A stretch of 64,000 bases of DNA from CAVQZA01 sp963724805. Lineage in GTDB: Bacteria > Actinomycetota > Thermoleophilia > Gaiellales > Gaiellaceae. The stretch is from assembly GCA_963724805.1 (NCBI GenBank), contig CAVRWA010000011.1:744001-808000 (forward strand), given 5' to 3'. Each line of letters begins with the position of its first letter. Position 1 is the first letter of the stretch. The notes below the pieces were generated by a model. That model ran no database searches and had not been told where the DNA came from. It saw only the letters and a list, made by a program, of their open reading frames with translations. Shown here piece after piece: positions 1 to 9,640 of this stretch. The translations under genes and the position numbers were made by a program.

Positions 1-320
1 AGCAGCAGGACGGCGGTCTGGAGCAGCTTGCCGGCGAGCGTGAGCTTCGAGCCGCCGATCACGTAGACGGTCACGAACATGAGCGGCGCGAAGATCGCGG
101 CGCGCTTGCCGACGCGGCGCCAGGACGGCGGCGAGGGGATGCGGCCGCTTCGGCCCCGGGCGGGGGCGCTCTTCTTCGTGGTCGCCTTCGCGGCCGTCGC
201 GGGAACGACCTGCTCGACCTCCTCGGGGGCGAGCTCGTTCCCCTCGGCGTCGACCCAGACCTCCTCGTACTCGTGCCGGCGCTCCTTCTCGCGGCGGCGC
301 TGCTGCTTCTTCTTGGCCAC
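1..320 (-). CDS. small basic membrane protein, C-terminus cut by the window edge
   Basis: Function is not recognised. The visible 106 residues start at a GTG four bases after the hutI stop codon, so it looks like the last visible gene of the hut operon. The first 20 residues are very rich in Lys and Arg, followed by an acidic stretch, an Ala/Lys/Pro linker and, from about residue 75, a hydrophobic membrane segment beginning after a cluster of Arg and Lys. The protein continues past the left edge, so total length is unknown. A basic cytoplasmic tail plus membrane helices is all that can be said; a link to histidine metabolism rests only on position. Confidence 0.6.
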   Translation of the reverse strand, partial: MAKKKQQRRREKERRHEYEEVWVDAEGNELAPEEVEQVVPATAAKATTKKSAPARGRSGRIPSPPSWRRVGKRAAIFAPLMFVTVYVIGGSKLTLAGKLLQTAVLL

Positions 321-324
321 CTCG

Positions 325-1551
325 CTAGCGTAGCTCCCCGCCGACGACGACCGTCTTCACGACCGGTCCGCCGAGGTGGTAGGCGAGGTAGCGCCAGTCA
401 GGGGCGTCGAGCAGGACGAGATCGGCGTCGAAGCCGGGAGCGATCCGGCCCTTGCGGTCGGCGCGTCCGAGCACGTGCGCCGCGTTCACGGTGCAGGCCG
501 CGAGCGCCTCGGCGGGTGCGAGCCCGAGCTGGGTCGCGGCCAGTGAGCACACGAGCGGGAGGCTCTCGCAGAACGCGCTGCCGGGGTTGAAGTCGGTCGC
601 TAGCGCGACGGCTGCGCCTGCATCCACGAGCGCGCGCGCGGGCGGCATCGGGCGGCCGAGAAAGAGCGCGCTCGCAGGCAGCAAGACACCGACGACCTCG
701 CTCGCGGCAAGCGCGCGGACGCCGTCGGGGCCGGTCGCCTCGAGGTGGTCGACCGAGCGGGCGCCGAGCTCGATCGCGAGCGGGATCGCGCCCGACTCGG
801 CGAACTGGTCGCCGTGCAGCCGCAGGACGAGGTCGGCGGCCCGGCAGGCTTCGAGGTAGCGCCGGGCCTGCGCCGCGTCGAAGGCGCCGCGCTCGAGGAA
901 GACGTCGGCGGCCTCGGCGAGGAGCGCCGCCTCGGGCAGAACCTCGGCCAGCACGAAGTCGAGGTACGCGTCGCCGTCGCCGCCGAACTCGGGCGCCACC
1001 GCGTGCGCGCCGAGGAAGGTGGGGATCCCGCCCGCTGCACGGATCGCGCGCAGCGACGCGAGCTCCGTCTCACGGTCGAGCCCGTAGCCGGACTTCGCCT
1101 CGAAGGTGGTCGTTCCCGCCCGCGCCATCCACTCGCGGTGGCGGCGCAGCGCTCCCACCAGCCCGTCCTCGCCGGCGGCCCGCGTGGCGCTCACGGTCGC
1201 GAGGATCCCGCCGCCCGCCTCGTGCAGCTCCTCGTACGACGCGCCCGCTGCGCGCAGCGCGAACTCGTCGACACGGTCCCCCGCGAAGCACGCGTGCGTG
1301 TGGCAGTCCACGAGGCCCGGAATGGCGCAGAGCCCGCGGGCGTCCACCTCGACCACGTCGCCGTCGAGCGGCTGGAGCTCGCGCATCGGCCCGACCGCCG
1401 CGATCCGGCCCTCCTCGCAGAGGATGTAGCCGCCGTCGATCCAGTCGATGTCGCCGAGCGCGCGCCCGCGCAGCGGTGCCGCATGGCCCGACGGCGACGC
1501 GACCTGTGCAAGGTCACGGACGAGGAGGTGCGGCGCGGAGTCGGCTCTCAC
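325..1551 (-). CDS. hutI: imidazolonepropionase
   Basis: Hydrolyses imidazolone-5-propionate to N-formimino-L-glutamate, the third step of histidine breakdown, in the cytoplasm. The 408-residue length fits the family. The metal-binding motif DCHTHACFAG of the amidohydrolase fold is present near residue 75, with GYGLDRETE, a later His in LHGDQF, the HLEATGPDG segment and a conserved Asp in ATDFNPGS. The start is a GTG that overlaps the hutU stop as GTGA, which implies translational coupling and fixes the N-terminus; a longer open frame further upstream is a shadow of hutU. Third enzyme gene in the order hutH-hutU-hutI. Confidence 0.95.
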   Translation of the reverse strand: MRADSAPHLLVRDLAQVASPSGHAAPLRGRALGDIDWIDGGYILCEEGRIAAVGPMRELQPLDGDVVEVDARGLCAIPGLVDCHTHACFAGDRVDEFALRAAGASYEELHEAGGGILATVSATRAAGEDGLVGALRRHREWMARAGTTTFEAKSGYGLDRETELASLRAIRAAGGIPTFLGAHAVAPEFGGDGDAYLDFVLAEVLPEAALLAEAADVFLERGAFDAAQARRYLEACRAADLVLRLHGDQFAESGAIPLAIELGARSVDHLEATGPDGVRALAASEVVGVLLPASALFLGRPMPPARALVDAGAAVALATDFNPGSAFCESLPLVCSLAATQLGLAPAEALAACTVNAAHVLGRADRKGRIAPGFDADLVLLDAPDWRYLAYHLGGPVVKTVVVGGELR

Positions 1552-3257
1552 GGGCCGGGCGGCGGCATCGGCGGCTCGAAGCCGGTCTCGCGGGCCGCGT
1601 CGATCGCCTCGGGGTAGCCCGCGTCCACGTGGCGCATCACCCCGGTGCCGGGATCGGTCGTCAGCACCCGCTGGAGCCGCTCCTCCATCTCGTCGCTGCC
1701 GTCGGCGAGCACGACCATGCCCGCGTGGATCGAGTTGCCGATCCCGACGCCGCCGCCGTGGTGGACGCTGACCCAGGTCGCGCCGGCCGCGGTATTGAGC
1801 AGGGCGTTCAGGATCGGCCAGTCGGCAATCGCGTCCGAGCCGTCTCGCATCGCCTCGGTCTCGCGATACGGCGAGGCGACCGAGCCCGAGTCGAGGTGGT
1901 CGCGCCCGATCACGACCGGCGCCGAGACACGGCCGGAGCGGACGAGCTCGTTGATCGCGAGCCCCGCCTTGGCGCGATCGCCGTAACCGAGCCAGCAGAT
2001 CCGCGCCGGCAGGCCCTGGAACGCGACCCGCTCGGGCGCCAGCTCGAGCCAGCGCTGCAGCAGCGCGTCCTCCGGAAAGAGCTCTCTGAGCATCCCGTCG
2101 ATGGCCGCGATGTCGGCGGGATCGCCCGAGAGAGCCGCCCACCGGAAGGGCCCGATGCCGCGGCAGAAGAGCGGGCGGATATAGGCCGGGACGAAGCCCG
2201 GGTATGTGAAGGCGTCCGCTACACCACCTTCACTGGCCTCACCTCGCAGGTTGTTGCCATAATCGAAAACATACGCGCCGGCCCGGACGTACTCGAGCAT
2301 CCCCTCGACGTGCGCGACGATCGAGGCGCGGGCGCGGCGGACGTACTCGTCCGGATCGGCCGCGCGCAACGCCGCGGCCTCCTCGAGGCCCAGCCCCTGC
2401 GGCACGTAGCCCGTGAGCGGGTCGTGTGCCGCGGTCTGGTCGGTGACGAGGTCGAACGGCTCGCCTCGCCGCGCGAGCTCGGGTACGACATCGGCGGCGT
2501 TTCCCAGCAGCCCCACCGAGAGCGCCCGGCCCTCGCGCTGCGCCGCCCGCACGCGCCCGAGCGCGTCGTCGAGCGAATCGGTCGCCTCGTCGAGGTATCT
2601 CGTCTCGAGCCGCCGCTCGATCCGCGACGGATCGACCTCGACGCAGAGGATCGCAGCGCCGGCCAGCGTCGCCGCGAGCGGCTGCGCCCCGCCCATCCCG
2701 CCGAGCCCCGCGGTCAGCACCGACCGCCCCGCCAGGTCGGGCGTGCCGAAGTGCTTCTCCCCCGCCGCGCCGAAGGTCTGGTAGGTGCCCTGGAGGATCC
2801 CCTGTGTGCCGATGTAGATCCAGGAGCCGGCCGTCATCTGGCCGAACATCGTCAGCCCGAGCGCCTCGAGCCGGCGGAACTCGTCCCAGGTCGCCCAGCG
2901 CGGCACGAGCAGCGAGTTGGCGATCAGCACCCGCGGCGCGCCCCGGTGGGTGCGGAACACGCCGACCGGCTTCCCGGACTGGACGAGCAGCGTCTCCTCG
3001 TCACCGAGCTCGAGCAGCGAGCTCACGATCGCCTTCAGGGCCTCGTGGTTGCGCGCGGCCTTCCCGGAGCCCCCGTACACGACGAGCTGCTCCGGATGCT
3101 CGGCCACCTCGGGATCGAGGTTGTTGAGCAGCATCCTGAGCGGCGCCTCCGTCTGCCACGAGCGCGCGTTGAGCTCGGAGCCGCGAGGCGCGCGGATCGC
3201 CGAGAGGTCGCCGCAGAGGGCCTCGACCTGCGCCGCTCGCGTGCCGGTGACATTCAT
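1548..3257 (-). CDS. hutU: urocanate hydratase
   Basis: Converts urocanate to 4-imidazolone-5-propionate with a tightly bound NAD+, second step of histidine degradation. 569 residues from this ATG, close to the usual 550-560. Family segments seen include an N-terminal WQTEAPLRMLLNNLDPEVAE, the VYGGSGKAARN motif, a Gly-rich NAD loop (TAGLGGMGGAQ) and RDHLDSGSVASPYRETE near the C-terminus. The ATG is preceded by a strong ribosome site (AAGGAGG, 7 bases away). The frame stays open for 76 more codons to a GTG coupled to hutH; that segment is listed separately because it encodes membrane helices not normal for HutU. Ends in a GTGA overlap with hutI. Confidence 0.93.
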   Translation of the reverse strand: MNVTGTRAAQVEALCGDLSAIRAPRGSELNARSWQTEAPLRMLLNNLDPEVAEHPEQLVVYGGSGKAARNHEALKAIVSSLLELGDEETLLVQSGKPVGVFRTHRGAPRVLIANSLLVPRWATWDEFRRLEALGLTMFGQMTAGSWIYIGTQGILQGTYQTFGAAGEKHFGTPDLAGRSVLTAGLGGMGGAQPLAATLAGAAILCVEVDPSRIERRLETRYLDEATDSLDDALGRVRAAQREGRALSVGLLGNAADVVPELARRGEPFDLVTDQTAAHDPLTGYVPQGLGLEEAAALRAADPDEYVRRARASIVAHVEGMLEYVRAGAYVFDYGNNLRGEASEGGVADAFTYPGFVPAYIRPLFCRGIGPFRWAALSGDPADIAAIDGMLRELFPEDALLQRWLELAPERVAFQGLPARICWLGYGDRAKAGLAINELVRSGRVSAPVVIGRDHLDSGSVASPYRETEAMRDGSDAIADWPILNALLNTAAGATWVSVHHGGGVGIGNSIHAGMVVLADGSDEMEERLQRVLTTDPGTGVMRHVDAGYPEAIDAARETGFEPPMPPPGP

Positions 3258-3485
3258 TCCGTCTTCCTCCTTCAGCTTCTTCCGGCGCATGTGGAACCAG
3301 GTCCACGCGGTCGCCACGACGAAGAAGAACACCGCGGTGACCGCGGCGCGGCCCAGGCTCCCGCCCGTGAGCGCCGCGAAGACGACGATCGCGGCGGCGA
3401 GCCCTGCATAGACGAGCGCGGCGTCCCGGTAGGGCCGCTTCGAACGCGGCGCTCCTGCCGGGCCGGGCCACTGCAACAGCCTCAC
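3258..3485 (-). other. in-frame two-helix membrane segment ahead of HutU (N-terminal extension or fused small gene)
   Basis: 76 codons, open in the same frame as hutU with no stop codon between. It begins with GTG in a GTGA overlap with the hutH stop, the same coupling used elsewhere in this operon, which argues that it is translated. The product has a short basic N-terminus, two hydrophobic stretches at about residues 24-42 and 48-63, and a Lys/Arg/Glu-rich tail (MRRKKLKEEDG). The codons of that tail form the ribosome site of hutU. Either ribosomes read on to give a 645-residue membrane-tethered HutU, or it is a small membrane gene that lost its stop and hutU is also started internally. Confidence 0.5.
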
Positions 3486-5026
3486 AAGAGCTCCCCCACC
3501 TCCGCCTCGACCGCCGCGCCGAGCGAGCCGTCGCGGATCGCGCCGGCAACCGCCTCGATGTCACTCGAGAGCGAGCGGTCGTCGTGGAGCCGCGGCGAGA
3601 GCGTCCGCACGAACGCCCTTGTCGCGCGAACGCCGGCTCCCGGCTGCAGCGGCGCGAGGAACTCGACGCCCTGGGCGCCCGCGAGCAGCTCGATCGCGAG
3701 CGCGCTCTCGCAGTTCGCAAGCACCTGCCACGCCTTCAGCCCCGCCGCGTTCCCCATCGAGACGTGATCCTCCTGGCCGGCGCTCGTCGGGATCGAGTCC
3801 ACCGAGGCCGGATGGCAGAGCGCCTTGTTCTCGGAGACGAGCGCCGCCGCAACGTATTGCGCGATCATGAAGCCGGAGTTGAGGCCGCCGTCGGAGGTGA
3901 GGAACGCGGGCAGGCCGTCCGAGAGGCTCGGGTTCACGAGCCGCTCGACCCGCCGCTCGGAGATGCTCGCGAGCTCGGAGACCGCCATCGCGAGCGCGTC
4001 GAGCGCGAACGCGACAGGCTGACCGTGGAAGTTGCCGTTCGAGACGAGCAGCTCGTCCTCGACCAGCACGAGCGGGTTGTCGGTGGCGGCGTTCAGCTCC
4101 ACCGAGACCGTGTAGTCGACATAGTCGAGCAGGTCGCGGGAGGCGCCGTGCACCTGGGGGGCGCAACGGAGGGAATACGCATCCTGCACCTTGTCGCACC
4201 AGCGGTGCGACTCGATGATCGCCGAGTCCTCGAGCAGCGCCATCACGTTCGCGGCGCTCGCGGCCTGGCCGCGCAGCGGCCGCAAGCGCTGGATCTGCGG
4301 CAGGAAGCTCGTGCGGGTGCCCTGCAGCGCCTCGAGCGAGAGCGCGCAGGCGATGTCGGCGGCCTGGGCCAGCCGGCGGGCGCGCACGAGCCCGAGCGCG
4401 CCGAACGCCGCCATGAACTGCGTGCCGTTGATGAGCGAGAGCCCCTCCTTCGCGTCCAGCACGATCGGCTCCAGGCCGACGGCAGCGAGCGCATCGACTC
4501 CCGGCATCCGCTCTCCGTCGACCCATGCCTCGCCCTCGCCGACGAGCGGCAGCGCCAGGTGGGCGAGCGGTGCGAGGTCGCCGGAAGCGCCGACCGAGCC
4601 GCGTGCGGGCACGTACGAGACGAGGCCGCGGTTCAGGCAGTCGAGCAGGAGCTCCACCGTCTCTACGCGTGCGCCGGAGTTGCCCTTGGCGAGCGCGTTC
4701 GCGCGCAGCAGCATCGCCGCGCGAACGACTTCGTCGGGATAGGGAGCGCCGACGCCGCACGCGTGACTCCGGAGCAGGCGCAGCTGCAGCTCGGCCGTCT
4801 GCTCCTCGGGGATCGACTTCGAGACGAAGCGGCCGAAGCCCGTGTTGACGCCGTAGGTGTGCTCGCTAGTGCCGAAGGCGGCTCGCTCGACGAGCGAACG
4901 GGCGGCGCGCATCTTCGACCGCGCCTCGTCGGTGAGCTCCGCTGCGTCCCTGCCGACGGCGACGGCCCAGACGTCTTCGGCACTGAGGTCGTCGCCGGTG
5001 AGCCCGATCGCGGTCCGCTGCGCCAT
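3482..5026 (-). CDS. hutH: histidine ammonia-lyase
   Basis: Deaminates L-histidine to trans-urocanate, entry step of the pathway. 514 residues, normal for the family. The MIO electrophile triad is visible as Ala147-Ser148-Gly149 in GSVGASGDLAPL, with the catalytic Tyr58 in the EHTYGVNTGFG motif and the downstream QDAYSLRCAPQVHG and GNFHGQP segments. The ATG at this position begins MAQRTA; a longer open frame upstream runs under the divergent TolB-like gene and is not supported. First gene of the hut operon. Only 43 bases separate it from the divergent gene, and a TACACT box lies just upstream. Confidence 0.96.
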   Translation of the reverse strand: MAQRTAIGLTGDDLSAEDVWAVAVGRDAAELTDEARSKMRAARSLVERAAFGTSEHTYGVNTGFGRFVSKSIPEEQTAELQLRLLRSHACGVGAPYPDEVVRAAMLLRANALAKGNSGARVETVELLLDCLNRGLVSYVPARGSVGASGDLAPLAHLALPLVGEGEAWVDGERMPGVDALAAVGLEPIVLDAKEGLSLINGTQFMAAFGALGLVRARRLAQAADIACALSLEALQGTRTSFLPQIQRLRPLRGQAASAANVMALLEDSAIIESHRWCDKVQDAYSLRCAPQVHGASRDLLDYVDYTVSVELNAATDNPLVLVEDELLVSNGNFHGQPVAFALDALAMAVSELASISERRVERLVNPSLSDGLPAFLTSDGGLNSGFMIAQYVAAALVSENKALCHPASVDSIPTSAGQEDHVSMGNAAGLKAWQVLANCESALAIELLAGAQGVEFLAPLQPGAGVRATRAFVRTLSPRLHDDRSLSSDIEAVAGAIRDGSLGAAVEAEVGELL

Positions 5027-5036
5027 CGCCGGGGCC

Positions 5037-5042
5037 AGTGTA
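5037..5042 (-). promoter_or_regulatory. candidate -10 box for the hut operon
   Basis: TACACT on the minus strand ends 10 bases before the hutH ATG, so transcription would begin only a few bases ahead of the start codon (near leaderless). No good -35 box is seen at the usual spacing. Weak evidence, based on sequence match and position only. Confidence 0.3.
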
Positions 5043-5069
5043 ACGGCGCGCTCCTGGCAAGCTTCCTCC

Positions 5070-6080
5070 GTGATCCGCCTCGCCGCAGCACTCGCCGCCC
5101 TCGCGGTCGCCGGCGCCGCAGCGGGTGCCGACAAGCCGCGCGCCCCCGCAGTCGTCAGTGCGATGCCCGCGTGGTCCCCCGACGGGCGACAGATCGCCTT
5201 TGCGAGCAATGCGACCACCCTGTTCACCGACGCGGAGGGCTTCGACATCTTCGTCGCAAACACCTACGGCGGTGCTCGGCGCAGCCTGATGAGCAACCCT
5301 TACGCCGACCAGAGCCCTTCGTGGTCACCCGATGGACGGGCGATCGCATACTGGAGCTTCGGCGGTGCCGTGCCGGCGCTCTATGTCATCCCCTCCGCCG
5401 GCGGCCGCGGGCGCCTGGTGGCGGTCGGGGCCCAGGCGGCTCCGCCCTCGTGGTCACCGGACGGGACACGACTCGCCTACGGCGCCTATGGCGGTGCCGG
5501 GGTCTATGTCGTCTCACTCTCCCGCGGGCTGCCGGCGCGCCGCGTGGCTGACGGGGGCACACCCACGTGGTCGCCGGGCGGGGAGCGGATCGCGTTCCTG
5601 CGCGCGGGCTCGCTCTACGTCGTGGCGGCGACCGGTGGGGAGTCACGCCTCCTCACCTCACAGCGGCTCGTCGCGGTGCGCGCCGTCTGGTCGCCGCAGG
5701 GGACGGGCATCGCTTTCGCGGCCACCCACAACGGAGCCGGGGAGCTCGACGTCGCCGACCCCGACGGGACGACGGTGACGAAGCTTGCAGGCGGAGCGTT
5801 GCCGTACTCGGCCCCGAGCTGGTCACCCGACGGGCATTCACTCGTGTACGCCGGTGCCGGTGGCCTCTTCGTTGTCGACCGAGACGGCTCGGCGCCGCGG
5901 CAGCTCACCAGGGGAGGACGCGCCGACCATGATCCCGTCTGGTCCCCTCGGGGCAGCCGGATCGCGTTCGTCCGCACGATCGGCCCCGCCCGGGCCTCGA
6001 TCTACAGCGTGCGTCCCGACGGCTCCGGCCTGCGCCGGCTCACGCTCGCCTGCCGTCCGGTGGCCGGCCGGCGCTGCTAG
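5070..6080 (+). CDS. secreted TolB-like beta-propeller (WD40-like PD40 repeats)
   Basis: 336 residues starting at GTG with a hydrophobic, Ala-rich signal peptide of about 20 residues, so probably exported. The body carries seven copies of the W-S-P-x-G turn (WSPDG, WSPGG, WSPQG, WSPRG) spaced about 45 residues apart, each followed by an I-A-F or L-x-Y strand, which is typical of a PD40 beta-propeller. Such domains bind proteins or glycans, and no catalytic domain is attached. Divergent from hutH; its 3' end overlaps the convergent ftcD reading frame by 41 bases. Function in this organism is unknown. No strong ribosome site is visible. Confidence 0.75.
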   Translation: MIRLAAALAALAVAGAAAGADKPRAPAVVSAMPAWSPDGRQIAFASNATTLFTDAEGFDIFVANTYGGARRSLMSNPYADQSPSWSPDGRAIAYWSFGGAVPALYVIPSAGGRGRLVAVGAQAAPPSWSPDGTRLAYGAYGGAGVYVVSLSRGLPARRVADGGTPTWSPGGERIAFLRAGSLYVVAATGGESRLLTSQRLVAVRAVWSPQGTGIAFAATHNGAGELDVADPDGTTVTKLAGGALPYSAPSWSPDGHSLVYAGAGGLFVVDRDGSAPRQLTRGGRADHDPVWSPRGSRIAFVRTIGPARASIYSVRPDGSGLRRLTLACRPVAGRRC

Positions 6081-6973
6081 AGGCCGACGCCGTCCCGGGG
6101 TCGAGGAGCCGTAGCTCCAGGACGCTCGAAGAATCGAGGGCGACCAGGCGGAGCGCGGGCCCGGCCGCGGCAACGACGGCCCCCGCGGGAATGAGCCCGA
6201 CGAGCTCGGAGCCGGCGACCTCTGCCCCGCGTGCCTCGGCCTCCGCGACGATTCGCGCGACCACCTCGTGCGGCGGGGCGGCCTGCCAGTCCTCGATGTT
6301 CATGCTCACCTGCACGAGCCCGGCGCTCGGGAGCTCCAGCCCCAGCGCGCGCACGCCCTGGAAGCCGCCGCCCTTCTCGCGCACCACCGCCGCGATCTCC
6401 CGTGCGGCCTCGAGCGTCCCGCGCAGGTTGACGTTGAAGGCGACGAGCGGCCTCCTCGCGCCGACGAGCACGCAACCGGCCGCGGGGTCGAGCCGACCCG
6501 GGCCGAAGTCCGCGGCGAGCTCACCCGTGTCCAGCCGGCGCTGCAGCTCCTCTGGCCCGCCGCGACGGAAGAAGGCCGGGCCGCGACCTGGAGCGAGCTC
6601 GCCGTAGAGAAAGACCGGCAGCCCGAGCTCGCCGACGCCGCGACGCGAGCACGAGCGCCGCCGCCTTCGCCCGCTCCATGTCCTCGGGCACGACCGGCAC
6701 GAGCGGGCAGATGTCGAGTGCACCGACCCGCGGATGCACACCCGAGTGGCGGCGGAGGTCGATTCGCTCACGCGCACACGCGATCCCCGCTAGCAGCGCC
6801 TCGACCAGCTCCCCGGCGGAGCCGACGACCGTGAACACCGAGCGGTTGTGGTCGGGGTCGCTGTGGACGTCGAGCAGCCGCGCGTGCTCCCCGAAGGCCG
6901 CCGCGAGCGCTGCGATCGTCTCCGGGTCGCGTCCCTCCGAGACGTTCGGCACCGACTCGAGCGGCAGCGGCAT
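6040..6973 (-). pseudogene. ftcD: glutamate formimidoyltransferase, frameshifted
   Basis: Would transfer the formimino group of N-formimino-L-glutamate to tetrahydrofolate, the step after HutI. The first frame (from ATG 6973) gives the N-terminal subdomain with PNVSEGRD, DPDHNRSVFT and HSGVHPRVGALD. It continues to about 6640, after which the family sequence resumes in another frame with GELGLPVFLYGE, LVAFNVNLRGT and QVSMNIEDW. Removing one G in the G/C-rich stretch near 6638-6641 restores one frame of about 310 codons, so a one-base insertion is the simplest reading. No cyclodeaminase domain follows. It could be a true mutation, a sequencing error or a programmed shift. It lies apart from the hutHUI run but on the same strand. 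Confidence 0.8.
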
Positions 6974-7042
6974 GCGCCTAATCTAGAGTGTCTCTTCAGG
7001 TGATGTTGTCGAGTCTCTGGGTCGCTAGCACCAAGCGAGGCA

Positions 7043-7094
7043 AGGACGCAGGGAGCGCTCATAGCCAAGGCTCTGGGCGCGACTGAGGACGCAG
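7043..7094 (+). other. hairpin flanked by a 9-base direct repeat, upstream of the uracil-DNA glycosylase gene
   Basis: AGGACGCAG occurs at 7043-7051 and 7086-7094. Between them, 7054-7079 forms a 12-bp stem with one mismatch and a G-T pair around a 2-base turn (GCGCTCATAGCC against GGCTCTGGGCGC). It sits in the 180-base gap between divergent ftcD and the glycosylase gene. It could be a leader RNA structure or a dispersed repeat; nothing in the sequence identifies the class. Confidence 0.35.
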
Positions 7095-7153
7095 CATGGC
7101 GCCGCGTGATAGCGGGCCGGAGGCCGGCGGACATTACCTGGAGGGGCACTGAG

Positions 7154-7759
7154 GTGCGACGCAGCACGTACCGCTCGCTGGGCTCGCTCCAGCGCGACAA
7201 CGCCCGCTGCCGGGCCTGCGCCGAGGCCGGGTTCCAGATCGAGTCCGCGCCGGTCTTCCAGGGCCACGCCGGCCAGCGCGCGTACCTCTTCGGCCAGGCT
7301 CCGGGGATCGTCGAGGGCGCCGAGGGCCTCCCGTGGCGCGGCCGCGCGGGACAGACGCTGCGCCGCTGGCTCGAGCTCGACGAGGACGCCTTCTACGCGA
7401 CCTTCTACTGCGCCTCGGTCACCCGCTGCTATCCGGGCCGGCCGCCCTCGGGCCGCGGCGATCGCACGCCCTCGCAGCGCGAGCAGCGGCTCTGCGCGTT
7501 CTGGCAGGAGTGGGAGTTGCGGCTGCTGCGCCCGTCGCTGATCGTCACGGTCGGCGGGCTGGCGCTGCGGCAGCTGCTCGGCGAGCCCAACCTCACCGAT
7601 TGCGTCGGCGCGCGCTTCGAGCTGGGCGGGGCGACAGTCGTTCCGCTCCCCCACCCCTCGGGCGCGAGCGGCTGGCTCAACCAGCCCGCCAACCGGGTGC
7701 GGCTCGGGCACGCGCTCGAGCACGTGCGCGATGCCCTAGGCGCGATCCGACCGGCGTGA
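7154..7759 (+). CDS. uracil-DNA glycosylase family 4-type
   Basis: Removes uracil (or another deaminated base) from DNA in base-excision repair. 201 residues. The start is a GTG with a GGAGGGG ribosome site 8-9 bases upstream. Motif FGQAPG with GLPWRGRAG matches the first glycosylase motif and PLPHPSGASGW the second. Four cysteines in the pattern of the iron-sulfur family 4/5 enzymes are present: Cys19 and Cys22 (CRAC), one in TRCYPG and one in RLCAFW. The motif 1 residue after GQAPG differs from classical family 4 (GEAPG), so substrate range is uncertain. It stands alone between divergent ftcD and a membrane protein gene. Confidence 0.85.
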   Translation: MRRSTYRSLGSLQRDNARCRACAEAGFQIESAPVFQGHAGQRAYLFGQAPGIVEGAEGLPWRGRAGQTLRRWLELDEDAFYATFYCASVTRCYPGRPPSGRGDRTPSQREQRLCAFWQEWELRLLRPSLIVTVGGLALRQLLGEPNLTDCVGARFELGGATVVPLPHPSGASGWLNQPANRVRLGHALEHVRDALGAIRPA

Positions 7760-7804
7760 GAGGATTCATGATCGACAAGTAATCGACAAATCGAAGGGGG
7801 AACT

Positions 7805-8206
7805 TTGTCGAACGGATACTCGGAGAAGGGCACCGGCTGGATCGGGTTCGCGGCGATCATGCTCGGGTTCGCGGGCACGATGGCGATCCTCGACGGGATC
7901 GTGGCGCTCTCGAAGTCGAGCTTCTACACCAACAACGCCAAGTACGTCTTCAGCGACCTGCGCACATGGGCGTGGATCACGCTCATCCTGGGAGCGGTCT
8001 CGATCCTCGCCGCGTTCGGGATCGTGTCGGGAGCGCAGTGGGCGCGGTGGTTCGGCATCGTCGTCGCCGCCATCAACGCGATAGGGCAGCTCGCGTGGGT
8101 CCAGGCGTACCCGTGGTGGTCGCTCGCGATCTTCACGGTCGACATCCTGATCATCTATGCGCTGACCGTGTACGGCGGGAAGGAAGGCCCCGCCCGGGCA
8201 GCATGA
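7805..8206 (+). CDS. four-helix small membrane protein (DUF7144-like)
   Basis: 133 residues with four hydrophobic helices at roughly 12-33, 55-76, 80-99 and 104-123, starting at TTG with the ribosome site AAGGGGGAA just upstream. The pattern of a Gly-rich first helix, an aromatic loop of about 15 residues before helix 2, and a W-A-R-W-F motif before helix 3 resembles a widespread actinobacterial membrane family. Role unknown. It is followed at once by a strong hairpin shared with the convergent isocitrate lyase gene. Confidence 0.8.
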   Translation: MSNGYSEKGTGWIGFAAIMLGFAGTMAILDGIVALSKSSFYTNNAKYVFSDLRTWAWITLILGAVSILAAFGIVSGAQWARWFGIVVAAINAIGQLAWVQAYPWWSLAIFTVDILIIYALTVYGGKEGPARAA

Positions 8207-8213
8207 CGACCGT

Positions 8214-8248
8214 CTCGTGAGGGCGCCCGCTCCGGGCGCCCTCACGAG
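8214..8248. terminator. bidirectional hairpin terminator
   Basis: A perfect 16-bp inverted repeat (8214-8229 against 8233-8248) with a 3-base loop, sitting exactly between the stop codon of the plus-strand membrane gene and the stop codon of the minus-strand isocitrate lyase gene. There is no T-run. Stem strength and convergent position make transcription termination in both directions the likely job. Confidence 0.75.
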
Positions 8249-8252
8249 GCAC

Positions 8253-9542
<1,290 letters not shown>

Positions 9543-9602
9543 CTTGCTCCTCCTTGTGAAAGCCGGCCGATCCACTCACGGTACGGACGCAGTCCCATAG
9601 CG

Positions 9603-9634
9603 TCCAATACGTTCTGGTGATACTTGGATAGAAT
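9603..9634 (+). promoter_or_regulatory. aceA/lysR divergent control region: inverted repeat and leaderless promoter
   Basis: TCCAA at 9603-9607 and TTGGA at 9624-9628 form an inverted repeat of LysR-operator size (26 bases overall). TAGAAT at 9629-9634 could be a -10 box placing transcription start on the lysR ATG (leaderless; no ribosome site is present). The repeat would overlap this promoter, fitting autoregulation. Based on pattern only. Confidence 0.35.
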
Positions 9635-9640
9635 CTTTGT

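Noticed and set aside
1476..3767. Long open frame on the plus strand opposite hutU
   Set aside because: The translation is Arg/Asp/Val-rich with no domain and is the antisense shadow of hutU and hutH in G/C-rich DNA.
5027..5263. N-terminal extension of hutH
   Set aside because: It runs under the divergent TolB-like gene, has no ribosome site, and the family starts at the ATG at 5026.
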